A stretch of 20,692 nucleotides of DNA. It comes from Stramenopiles sp. TOSAG23-3. Lineage: Eukaryota > Sar. Each line of letters starts with the position of its first letter. Positions within the stretch are counted from its first letter, which is position 1. The stretch is taken from NCBI GenBank assembly GCA_900128585.1, contig LT642275.1, positions 2,419-23,110 on the forward strand. The letters are read 5' to 3'. The translations under genes and the position numbers were made by a program. This document shows positions 10,901-16,673 of this stretch, piece after piece. The notes beneath the pieces are model-generated. The model saw nothing but the letters and a program-made list of their open reading frames with translations, did no database searches and was not told the origin of the DNA.

Positions 10901-13203
10901 GCAACAACATTCGCGCCGTTTCCATTACCAACAAGAAGCATAGGCCGACGAACAGCGTCTTCCATGACTTCATCCTCCCCCATGCCCACACCAGGCCTAG
11001 GCTTCCAGTGCCACATTCTTTGAGTGCGCAGATTGCGCATGAACAGAAAAAAACAATTTGCCAGGTACTTGTTGTTCAGTTTGTCCGACCGGCGATAACG
11101 CGTTCCGGGCTGGCCGGGAAATTGGATCATAAGAATCCGCAGATGAGGATACCGGACGAACAAAAACTTGACTCGGTCGAACATGGATTCCATAGTTTCC
11201 ATAAAATCAGGCACGAGAATTAACGAGAGGTGATCTTGCCCGGGAATTACGGCAATGTTGCGCAGCAGTCCTGCAGCAGCAGCAGCGACCGCTTCGCTGT
11301 ACTTTCCTTTCGCAATGCCATCGAACCCACTAACGCTGGGAAGCGTAATTATTTTGTACAGCATTGTCGTTTCTTCATCGATTTCAAACACTTCCACGTC
11401 CTCTGGCAGGTCATCGTCCTGCTGCTGTGGAATTTCTAATTGGCCAATTCCTAAAGACCCTGCTTCAGAAGCAGAGTCCTCCGGCTCCTTTACTTCTTCT
11501 TTCTCTTCTATCGCTTCTATCGCTTTGCTTTCGCCATCTTTCTCTTCGGCTATTTCACCGCCCTCCGCGTCCAGCACGGCATCATCACCCGCTTCGACAG
11601 GCCCCATGGGATCAAGCATGTTTCCAAAAACGCTTCTCCGTTTCCCGCTTGCAATGTCCCGTTCCGCTTGTTGAAGCGTCTCGAGAACCTCTCTCGTCGA
11701 GTCACGCGCCCAAGAAGGCAACAACTCCCCATCCTTCTGGCCACCTCGGTGCCTCGGGACTTTCTTCGCTCTCTGCAGGGACCCTGTGCTGACATTGTTG
11801 CTTATTGGGATTGCTGACCCCTGCTCAAGGTTTGCCCTGAAATCCGTCTCTGCAGACTCTGCTCTAGCCAAAGAGCGAATACCGCCCAGCGACGACGAAG
11901 TCTTCAATGGACTGGCAATGCCGTTGGCAAGGTCGTTCGACAGCGACCTCATGTCAAGCTCCTCTTTGCGGGTTGTGGCGTGCCTCGAAACGGGGCTGCT
12001 TTGCATGAGAATGTCGGCGTCTGCCGTGCCGGCACGGTCGGGGTACGCTAAGGCAAAGGCCTCGAAAACGAAGGCACTGAATTCTTCTATCCCAATTCTT
12101 CCACTCTTGTTAAGCGCCATGCGGGACAAAAACATCTCCGCCGCGGCAGGAGGCAGGGCAAGCCCCAACTTTCTCATTCCTTGCACAAACTCAGTGGTAG
12201 ACACTTCGCCCTTTTTCTTCGCGTCAAAGTGCTCGAAGGACGTCTGCACACTTACCCCGCGATTGGCAGCCTGGCGAAGCAGAGTTCGAAGCTCGCTTTC
12301 CGCCGTCGCAGCAAGCTCCGCAGACAGTGCCACTTGGGCTACTGGATCTGGCGCCGGGGCAGCCATGTCCTGGGTGATAACGTCTTCGCAATGCGACAGC
12401 CACAACTTGCCGGAAGGGTCGACGATGTAGGACGATTTCATACGAACGACGCGGATGCGGGGGATACTGACGGAGGGCTCCCCCCTAACGTTCCTTTTCT
12501 GCTCGGTCGCTTCTGCAGCGCGCTGGTAGGCACCCTCGCAGTACTGGGCCAAGCTTTTTGTAAGTGTATCTAGCGCGGGATTTGAAGATGCGATGGAGGA
12601 GTCCTGCATGAGCGTCCCCGCTGTGTACTTTCCCTCGCTGGTCGACGAGGCATGTACGTACCCCTGCAGCGCAATGAGTTGCGAGGTCCAATTTCGATGC
12701 CCCATGAGCCGGCTCCACGTTTCTACGTCCAGCAGCTCTTTCCCTCCATCTCGGTACCACGCAATCACAACCGGCCGCGGTTTGTCGGGAGAGCCGACGC
12801 CCATGCGCCTCATTTTTTCACTAAATCGCAGAAGCCCGTCCCACGTCGCTCGGAGACGAAGTTCCCTAACTACGGCTTTCCCACCCCCCGTTCTTTTCGG
12901 TGGCGACGGGAAAAGACGCCGCACTGCACGGCCATTGTCGTCCGTTTCTATCCATCGTTTTGGTTCCCCGGCATGAAAAAGCACCGTCGAGGGCACATTA
13001 ACCTGACACGCCGCCTTGGAACCATCACTCGCCATCCAAAGGCTGTGGTAAATCCAGTCGAAACCTCTCCGCGCCGGAGCCGCCAGGGGCTCCTGCTTCC
13101 ACGACGCATTTTGTTTCGTCGTGGGCATACTACCGGGAGCAGGGGGAAGAGTTCCAATCTGCGACCCCCCCCCGGTCAGGTAAGAGGCGTCATATCTAGA
13201 CAT
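1927..13203 (-). CDS. Giant multidomain EF-hand/NDRG-like/SAP-like/C2/IQ protein, possible ciliary or cytoskeletal scaffold
   Basis: A single uninterrupted ORF of about 3,758 residues from the ATG at 13203. No in-frame ATG lies further upstream; Met26 (13128) is an alternative start. Domains by residue, counted from 13203: 45-270, a globular N-terminal region I do not recognise; 327-338 and 363-374, a degenerate EF-hand pair lacking several acidic ligands; about 600-960, an alpha/beta-hydrolase fold of NDRG type, with GNGNG (759-763) at the nucleophile elbow and therefore no Ser; about 1072-1117, a SAP-like motif; 1115-1600, long charged coiled coil; about 1935-2020, a small alpha/beta region; 2132-2245, a C2 domain with all five calcium-binding Asp (2151, 2160, 2225, 2227, 2233); about 2438-2546, a beta-rich region; 2624-2635, a DxNxDG loop; 2789-2823, an acidic then basic tract; 3258-3266, a CxxCxxxxC cluster; about 3599-3622 and 3633-3655, two IQ motifs; then an acidic C-terminus. 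A YDxVLHP-like motif recurs near 1631, 1764, 2774 and 2904. Calmodulin, calcium and membrane binding follow from the families. The ciliary or cytoskeletal role is inference. No signal peptide or membrane helix is visible. Confidence 0.88.
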   Translation of the reverse strand: MSRYDASYLTGGGSQIGTLPPAPGSMPTTKQNASWKQEPLAAPARRGFDWIYHSLWMASDGSKAACQVNVPSTVLFHAGEPKRWIETDDNGRAVRRLFPSPPKRTGGGKAVVRELRLRATWDGLLRFSEKMRRMGVGSPDKPRPVVIAWYRDGGKELLDVETWSRLMGHRNWTSQLIALQGYVHASSTSEGKYTAGTLMQDSSIASSNPALDTLTKSLAQYCEGAYQRAAEATEQKRNVRGEPSVSIPRIRVVRMKSSYIVDPSGKLWLSHCEDVITQDMAAPAPDPVAQVALSAELAATAESELRTLLRQAANRGVSVQTSFEHFDAKKKGEVSTTEFVQGMRKLGLALPPAAAEMFLSRMALNKSGRIGIEEFSAFVFEAFALAYPDRAGTADADILMQSSPVSRHATTRKEELDMRSLSNDLANGIASPLKTSSSLGGIRSLARAESAETDFRANLEQGSAIPISNNVSTGSLQRAKKVPRHRGGQKDGELLPSWARDSTREVLETLQQAERDIASGKRRSVFGNMLDPMGPVEAGDDAVLDAEGGEIAEEKDGESKAIEAIEEKEEVKEPEDSASEAGSLGIGQLEIPQQQDDDLPEDVEVFEIDEETTMLYKIITLPSVSGFDGIAKGKYSEAVAAAAAGLLRNIAVIPGQDHLSLILVPDFMETMESMFDRVKFLFVRYPHLRILMIQFPGQPGTRYRRSDKLNNKYLANCFFLFMRNLRTQRMWHWKPRPGVGMGEDEVMEDAVRRPMLLVGNGNGANVVAYYVIFHMRQDPQTPLASTLRAAMFVNAFAYLDKNLNRSLKRFIRLCSRAAHAERMQNLCQMFFSQRYLNDVSRSTALERFYSTRHVPVSMAQEGHDIDTAILSLLRGALDHVDLRPYLERMTLPVLLIQSSENVFVLPTHAETFLEAVGGADRAAESIEKCLATRKDRMAMHVSYLRSGHVVYQERDQAMHMIMERLTNSIEKGKESTVEEDERRRRDAEEEAREAGLQESDSDVSSIISTSSEDEDAEALKKQNKEEAAQKAAERKARKAERDRIKKEKLLERKKKGGKAEKKVKKPKPFGGMELSKKVRRGLKKGGIEWVSLQLEKRQLSTEGENIDLVKRLEASYAAEKKEEHDKIQKMKEEARLKKEAEEAEEQAKAKIAAREKRKDDMKRKAEIRELREEHAEEEAEQRLLDERRCMTNEDYAAAFQEKKYRLDKNLVEAGEKAKGFLTELREGREKEIKQDKMIATSKKRAEKREQRNRRLEELKNRYKSQELHLEGDTYGYGLDAGVTQLEELVAGCSRLRADMHEIRSRKSNTMIRHDAAVRKRNQFEDKCRAIDKKVRDCRRAIRDTVRAIDDANKRGRRLPNGRRITAKEFKRQQEQRELERQALNDHRLELEQEEQDWKGQLNVAKEEMHAIAGSVQRMTIVQRTKEKELNAMIEKLEGLNAVVSKEKKALRREEIKNARKFATLKKDIMEREERLLKCTGELERCEICPTKFIDSNTWNSFRQRIKVEDLKKFLIREIGLLEEAVAEANNQLKIVEAEQSTHGAKDDNLIKALDVVKEQLKYMIECREDAHVPVAELMRRQKQENDKAASAAKDDELKKAEEERAMALGATSLADKIRIKPADVRLPYEKEFVAYDMLLHPEHYMNVNEVDEETYKFDPGYHTSLSKEDLQRIVVLPEPLNLAMSFLKNEAELNAHQCLQKILFERGEERLKSRDADVAVQEEEMKEMKEMQDRLHQIKLRNERASLRAKPKDTLTEEEAEWLRWDFVLHPHLFFGIKTLGFEPPNVDKKANAKKAEYIGKGKFQKKIAPIKSLEVEHLVFLRSASDEEVGKEVRLPFQLKKYKTMRGTESQLFHVRNLLLRYGWDEYDAPELTDRKAARKKAKEEKRLKALKNVPETDEPGDNNKEGSAKTNKPKLKSKGTMKLKLAGLDLIEFQKSTSARDVILREVAKAMGVDVSSISIKNMEAGSVILELEVTSEQENDKELSSRLDGFEKLTEEGDFEIAVQNAMDKVLDIDSAALEVAEIKKLTVTSLEEKAPIDAKTAARMKRKAERDARRESRQKKKDEKERKKKEKAEKEAAARKKAEAEEKESQNNQLRPELAPVHTWFQMIRTDTTYEDPRFQFGDPVPANHRGGIHVDIISANNLKAMDFSLGGGSSDPYVKVTVGAKGPKRDRQTYKTATKKKTLRPKWTDEKTGEKEHFDFFREPQMETVDKSEVLIEVYDYDVGSGNDFMGEIKLNINELPFDRQGNLRPVNTEKFEKDSEGIRTIKLASKNKKAGTAQGTLSFRCWRTPSSDERADTMKYISAQKARRAERARTIRLKAMQQKIERQRLIAEAEEKNKKREEALKKKRAREKELAEKRKAKELARKEAELKAFEEAERKQREALALMPMQVVNNVSEIPEAVRRGPVLMRKRPDEKPVVTILDESEKSLAMRQSCWHEFVVPENVKSIELRSIIVFKGVFTMRGYILGRISAALYRVPEDGSPPVSVGYSPAAQCKLNTPETLGQITIVHAPSPKCLPVTSGRYRVVIGAASKTEYSITCSVRTAYTSTEACEARLLEAKKKSTRRPHTQQELYDLLMSIRLSERKYKLVEGLIADAEEECEKIQGQIAVLNKSLEFDENKDGLTDEEVKEIDMAVGRKELEFSGAVKRAMTRKQELRDIMDGLVRMAELKRGREDEMQVIDEFLIFQRRYLPKATATAVSIKIAAKYAQEINARFVPDDHLHHKMGQKGKLEVAALGHMLTPAQKLRRRAQHLPHAGFGVLLEEESRWVAYDRVYNPFDWEEYSSGEEEIEEEESEEEDSDVDSDDSEYEKKKEKKKPKKLDPKKRFVADVSRDDIIRIMKANKEDLTVKEEKIRKLINKFHDRSITNTGPDLGQEKRDLLHKGGKYAKKLTHEDKEFLVYDKVLHPTWYPEHVKVDKWAGVDGKVGFGDQGHLMNPGLKHDIDGEVHKVIVGDDKIEAAKRKKEEESVKTATGGKVHLGRSDTGEEHIVILGPTPEQVLRAEIKHEQETHGLREGDEHWYKYERPADLVLTEYDIRLLLRKAKEDPSYVDTLDPRRQRVVYLLDKFKPPPVRLGQSAYDRRGKDGPMINFDAKAAKVDLDIDRRCRTVQEELDLAYMCSTHYMKSDVMHSVPQKFPIDVLRADLERELDRLLVLQVVERERATKLIDASKDYGEDASDSSDDEDNEQARILKRRRKAAAEMRAERKKKGIKVAGKGYKASMAGMSKKEQEAAQKKADLAKELSALGPNGCIACRKKECAWVEPVPYLAIKKRRGELDLERARMRNIDKSVKMIESTVVRSVKNGGIPQMTREDADHELQAELEYSFQLIKLHDIDQELHYAYSVREDYVETEVLHGFKQMQWTKNVITALERERNKIIALQLSHDIVDDILQWMLEGWYFGERESKLPAMGYVPSLKKDGPIRVHEAHLLAQGGFKDRGDEAESRGKPEDKLALIAKEANGKIERQKAIRAGSDQDHLLKQTETNLKFGIFSLTLQYFRAMTLVRRQYETWSGRKAAMALEGKAPPREVTEERGKMEKEQNQLQLRLKRTEEADKKAQLGRERRKKRVDKERAQQRENMLVMVRRRNLEKAGAIKLQSLYRGHLGRLAAMKWAVKKAEIDAMRALQHAASVAIQRVWRGVQGRQIAEEKRIEMAEFIASMRAAEAMEEEEEYWRTHAWERYKRDFRAWWRKKTGQETRITGAQRLAEEADEMAAGEARLAEEEEEAARAWEAAVDSDEDDEWEPEGGTNL
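8011..8037 (-). repeat. In-frame 9-bp tandem repeat in the giant gene
   Basis: Three units of CATCTCTTT (the last ends in C) run head to tail. Read on the minus strand they encode Lys-Glu-Met steps (MKEMKEM) in the charged coiled coil. Copy-number change here would stay in frame. Confidence 0.7.
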
Positions 13204-13213
13204 GGGCAAAAAC

Positions 13214-13238
13214 TATATATATATATATATGTATATAT
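13214..13238. repeat. (TA)n microsatellite just upstream of the giant gene's first ATG
   Basis: Alternating TA runs from 13214 to 13238, broken once by a G, and ends about 10 bases from the ATG at 13203. It could act as a TATA-like element. If so, initiation would fall at or inside the annotated N-terminus. Confidence 0.7.
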
Positions 13239-14049
13239 CTCCCCCTCACGCGTAAAGTTGCACCAAAAGCAAAAATTCAACGATAGCAGAGAAAGGCGCG
13301 GTACAAACTAACGTGGGCGGCCGGCCGTTACGAAAACTGTTGGCCTTTGTCGGTCGGTGGTCGTCGCAGCGAGTACTTAAAAAAAGAAACAAACCTCCTA
13401 TCAAACGACCTTACCGAATTTAATTTTTATTTACCAAATCCAATGTCAACAAAGATAAATAAAAGAAACAAAAAGAAACATTTCTTCATTTGTTCGTTCA
13501 TTCTTCTTTACTTAAAAACATAGATGACGACCCTTTCTTCAAATAATAATAAAGTAAATAAATAATAATAAAATAATAATAAAATATCACAATTATTATT
13601 ATTGTTGTATATTGAAATTAATTAATGATTTAACGGCATTGCATATTAAGGAGAAAAATAAAATAAAAAAAGAACTAATTACAATAAAATGATAGATCAC
13701 TCACTATATAATAGATACAGTAATATAATATAGAATTAATAAAAACAATATTTAAATTATAGTATATTATACCTTACAATACTTCTTAGATTTAGAAGAA
13801 GAGGAGAAAATAGTAGAGTGATTTCTTTTTTTTTAATAATAATTAATAATTAAAATAGACTACTTAATAAAGGCGATTAGTGAAGGGGAGTTTTGGGCTG
13901 AATGAATGAAGAAGTTTAAAGTTAAAATAAATAAATAATAATCAAATAATTAAAAAAAAAAATCCAAAAATAATGTTATGATTAGGGTTATTATTATATA
14001 TATTTTCATAGAAAGAAGGAAGGAAGGATAAGTATTCATGGAAGACCAC

Positions 14050-14072
14050 AGCCCAGCCCAGCCCAGCCCAGC
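14050..14072 (-). promoter_or_regulatory. Potential G-quadruplex in the presumed 3' UTR of the ARP4-like gene
   Basis: The + strand carries CCCAG repeated in tandem, with CCC at 14052-14054, 14057-14059, 14062-14064 and 14067-14069. The minus strand, which is the sense strand of the ARP4-like transcript, therefore has four GGG tracts separated by two-base CT loops. This fits the canonical short-loop G-quadruplex pattern. It begins about 20 bases after the stop codon and stands out in otherwise A/T DNA. Confidence 0.6.
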
Positions 14073-14092
14073 ATATTTTTTAAAATTTAAAT

Positions 14093-15382
14093 TTAGGCAC
14101 AACGCTGACCAATAAAAGCAGCCCCGTGCTCGGCATACTCTGCTTTTGTCATTGCTATTTGATTGTATGGCAGCGTTCCGAGAATGGAACCACCGAGCCA
14201 TGCAGACATACCTCGGTTTTGAGGTTGTGCAGAAATGACATTGACAGGGATCGACTTTGGGGTCAGCGGGGCCAGCTCTTGGTTCAATCTCTCTGTAATG
14301 CCCGGCAGCGCACTGGACCCTCCAATCACAACCACATGGCTCCACATGTCACGGGCAAAATCAGCGTTGCACATACGCAGCGAAGAATATACAAGTTTAC
14401 CCAAGGGCTCCACTCTTGAAAACCGACCCCCAGACGGCGGGTCAAAGAGCATTTCTGGAATTTCTATGCGCACCTTCCCGCTGGCTTCGATGACGGTCCC
14501 GTCCGGAAGTTGGTATGGGGCGGAGGCCACTTGCGCGTCCAGCCCTCCCTCGGGGAGTTCTATCAGTGGAGTCTTCGACACGTAACAAACGCCCTCTTTG
14601 AACGATCGCGCAGTTTCTAGTCCGTGGAACCGCGTGTACGTGTCGTGAAACCTTTCCTCATCGTAGTCCGCCGAGTCGACGAGGTAGGACGGCAAACATT
14701 TCGACCCAGGGCTATTCTTTTGAATGCTGTCGTACATTTGCAGGGTCAATTCATGGCCTGCAAAGTTTGATTTGTGGACAGAGTTTCGGTTGAAAAAGCC
14801 GTCCTGCACTACCGTACTGCTTACAACAGAATGTCCGATGTCCACGCACACCGCCGACGTTCGGGCGTTTGCAAAAGTTCCCAGCACGGGGGTCTTTACC
14901 ATGGACACTGCAGGGACCGTGTACTTCTCAAACAGCAACTCGCAGATTTTTTGCCGGTCGCTCGGCGGCACAAAGGGCTGTTCGGCAAGGATAAACGCAC
15001 TTTCCGCCGGTGTCACTGCATGGCGCCCCCGGCAACTCGAAGAGAAAAAGTAGTCCCACAGCTCTTCGTACCCACCCCAACTGTCCACCAAACCGGACGA
15101 GTTGAAAACGGGGCGAATGATCATATCCGGCTGAACGGTCTCGAGCGCGCTCGCAACGAAGGAACGCTTCATTTGTTTCAAGCGCAAAGGGCTTCCTGGT
15201 TCAGCGGCGGGCGGGTTCCCCCCATCATTATTTTCTAAAACATAACCCACAGAGCTGGAAAAGGAGACCGGCACGGTGTCACCCGACATTCCTGCACGAA
15301 ACTGGTGCGCACCAATGTCACACACCCAAGTGCTGACTGCCTCCACGGGCGCATCCGCGCTCAAACCACCTGCAAGCATCAT
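14093..15382 (-). CDS. ARP4: Nuclear actin-related protein, ARP4/BAF53 (ACTL6)-like
   Basis: A 429-residue actin-fold protein, close to the family's usual size. The phosphate-1 loop is DIGAHQFRAG (about residues 22-31), matching the DIGSHxxRAG form of ARP4 rather than actin's DxGSG. The middle has KTPVLGTFANARTSAVCVDI, where ARP4/BAF53 has a similar KTAVLxxFANGR stretch, then the phosphate-2 loop and RIEIPEMLFDP. The C-terminal third has IGGSSALPGITERLNQEL and the family-typical SAWLGGSILGTL (from 393), followed by the ARP4-like KAEYxEHG. In other eukaryotes ARP4 pairs with actin in the INO80, SWR1, NuA4 and SWI/SNF remodellers. The start is the MetMet at 15382, the first in-frame ATG, with A at -3; the frame stays open upstream only from a TTG. 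A separate promoter is likely, since ATM1 diverges 1.3 kb away. Assignment to ARP4 over other ARPs is by remembered motif similarity. Confidence 0.87.
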   Translation of the reverse strand: MMLAGGLSADAPVEAVSTWVCDIGAHQFRAGMSGDTVPVSFSSSVGYVLENNDGGNPPAAEPGSPLRLKQMKRSFVASALETVQPDMIIRPVFNSSGLVDSWGGYEELWDYFFSSSCRGRHAVTPAESAFILAEQPFVPPSDRQKICELLFEKYTVPAVSMVKTPVLGTFANARTSAVCVDIGHSVVSSTVVQDGFFNRNSVHKSNFAGHELTLQMYDSIQKNSPGSKCLPSYLVDSADYDEERFHDTYTRFHGLETARSFKEGVCYVSKTPLIELPEGGLDAQVASAPYQLPDGTVIEASGKVRIEIPEMLFDPPSGGRFSRVEPLGKLVYSSLRMCNADFARDMWSHVVVIGGSSALPGITERLNQELAPLTPKSIPVNVISAQPQNRGMSAWLGGSILGTLPYNQIAMTKAEYAEHGAAFIGQRCA

Positions 15383-15548
15383 TTTCGAAGAAAGAAAAAA
15401 CCAAATGAAGGGTGGTCGGTCGCAAACGAAACGAAGGAAAAACAACGTACGAAACAAAAAATTTACCCCAAAGAAAGAGAAAATTAGACAGATCGAAGAA
15501 GCAGAAAAGTGATGGACGGTAGGTATCCACAATTATACCTGTCTATCC

Positions 15549-15594
15549 CTATCTATCTATCTATCTATCGCGATCCATTTATCGCGATCCATTT
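15549..15594. repeat. (CTAT)5 microsatellite joined to a 14-bp perfect tandem duplication
   Basis: Five CTAT units occupy 15549-15568. Immediately after, ATCGCGATCCATTT occurs twice in perfect tandem (15567-15580 and 15581-15594). Each copy contains the palindrome ATCGCGAT. Confidence 0.8.
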
Positions 15595-15686
15595 ATTCGT
15601 ATTTTATTATTTATTATAATATTAATTATTATTATTTTTTATTATTAAAAAAAAAATATTATATAAAAAATATGATGCGGCGTGAG

Positions 15687-15760
15687 TTCTTCTTTCTTCT
15701 TCTTTCTTCTTTCTTCTCTTTCTTCTTCTTTCTTCTTTCTTCTCTTTCTTCTTTCTTTTT
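15687..15760. repeat. Polypyrimidine tract (CTT/CTTT mixture), 74 bases
   Basis: The + strand has only C and T over 74 consecutive bases, made of mixed TTC and TTTC units. It ends six bases before the left end of the MITE-like copy at 15767. Confidence 0.9.
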
Positions 15761-15766
15761 AAATTC

Positions 15767-15990
15767 TAGGGCTGGACAAAATAATCCACCTAAAATTAAG
15801 GATATGTATCTATATGTATTATATATGCTATGTTTATATAAAAGGATATACTTTATCACTTGTTTAATTCTATTTAGTTATAATTAATATCATTTATAAT
15901 ATAAATCATTTAAATAAATACAAATACAATAGAATCATCATTCCAAAGGGATACATATTTATATATATATATCCTTAATTAAGAAGGGAC
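15767..15990. mobile_element. MITE-like repeat, copy 1 (well preserved left end, degraded right end)
   Basis: The left end begins TAGGGCTGGAC and continues to ACCTAAAATTAAGG at 15801. This 35-base end matches the reverse complement of the right end of copy 2 (20599-20633) with about four mismatches. Inside, it shares with copy 2, in the same order and spacing, TGGACAAAATAATCCA (15773-15788) and a 23-base identical block (15866-15888). The right end keeps only CCTTAATT (15971-15978). The TGGACAAAATAAT core resembles Tc1/mariner-type terminal repeats as I remember them. No transposase is present, so it would be non-autonomous. The right boundary is approximate. Confidence 0.5.
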
Positions 15991-16144
15991 ACCATTCATT
16001 TCATTTGATGTGAATTTTAAAAATATTGCTTTGATTACCAAAGTTTATAATCGTATTAAATCTATTTAACCTATATAGCCAACCTATTTCACCTTTCTTT
16101 TCTCTGCTGGCTGTGGGTAAGACGCACAAAAATAAAAAATAATA

Positions 16145-16331
16145 TTCTTCTTCTTCTTCTTCTTCTTCTTCTTCTTCTCTCTTCTTTCTTCTTTCTTCTT
16201 TCTTCTTTCTTCTTTCTTCTTTCTTCTTTCTTCTTTCTTCTTCTTTCTTCTTCTTCTTTCTTTCTTCTTCTTCTTCTTCTTCTTCTTTCTTCTTCTTCTT
16301 CTTCTTCATTCTTCTTTTTTCTCTCTCCTCT
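16145..16331. repeat. Long polypyrimidine (CTT)n/(CTTT)n microsatellite
   Basis: Bases 16145-16307 contain only C and T (163 bases). A single A at 16308 is followed by further pyrimidines to 16331. Long homopurine/homopyrimidine mirror-like tracts can adopt triplex (H-DNA) structure. Its position, about 340 bases before the ATM1 ATG, could affect that promoter. Confidence 0.92.
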
Positions 16332-16673
16332 GCTCTCTGCTCTGTTAAAAAAAAAAAAAAAATGTTTTTTGTTTATCACGTCCATTAGTACCGGTATATT
16401 ATTATCGCAAAAAAAATAAATATAATAATAAACAAATCTTATTTCATAGAAGACTACTCATCTTATAAGTCGAAGAAAAAGAAAGAAAGAAGGGAATCTT
16501 TCATGTCTTATTTTCATGTTGTCTATTAGATTCGATTCTTCAATCGATTGATACTTTGTTTGAACGATATCGTTGGGCTGAATTGGTTGTTTCTCGTTTG
16601 TATACTTTGAAAGGTAAGCGGCGGCGTTCGAGAAGGTTACGGAGAGGCAGGGCGCATACATAGAAAACGCAAC

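Larger units (their letters stand above)
13204..14092 (-). promoter_or_regulatory. Spacer: 5' region of the giant gene and 3' region of the ARP4-like gene
   Basis: Both flanking genes run on the minus strand. The part nearest the giant gene (13239-13370) has moderate GC, with a GC-rich palindromic patch GCGGCCGGCC near 13317-13326; it is probably promoter or 5' UTR. From about 13380 to 14040 the DNA is nearly pure A/T with (AAT)n/(ATT)n tracts, including an inverted AATAAT/ATTATT pair around 13560-13604. A 16-base string ATTAGGGTTATTATTA (13981-13996) also occurs at 1603-1618. No coding or RNA gene is visible. Confidence 0.45.
15383..16673. promoter_or_regulatory. Divergent promoter spacer between the ARP4-like gene and ATM1
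   Basis: This 1.3-kb spacer should hold the promoters of both divergent genes. The 150 bases next to the ARP4-like ATG and the 170 bases before the ATM1 ATG have mixed composition, as expected of 5' UTRs. Between them lie a CTAT microsatellite, a 14-bp tandem duplication, two polypyrimidine tracts, a MITE-like repeat and several A/T palindromes (15600-15665). ORFs encoding Glu/Lys- or Phe/Ser-rich peptides across the tracts are translations of simple repeats. No RNA gene is recognised. Confidence 0.45.

Noticed and set aside
13204-13209. Extension of the giant protein by two residues to 13209
   Set aside because: The codon at 13209-13207 is TTG; the first true ATG is at 13203.
13981-13996. 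ATTAGGGTTATTATTA, shared with 1603-1618 and containing a telomere-like TTAGGG
   Set aside because: There is only one such unit at each place, within A/T-rich DNA, and no tandem array, so no case for an interstitial telomere.
15383-15532. 50-residue N-terminal extension of the ARP4-like protein
   Set aside because: The extension would have to begin at a TTG and contains no Met. Actin-fold alignment begins after the MetMet at 15382.
16001-16385. Glu/Lys/Arg-rich ORFs on the minus strand
   Set aside because: They are direct translations of the GAA/GAAA microsatellite, with no unique sequence.
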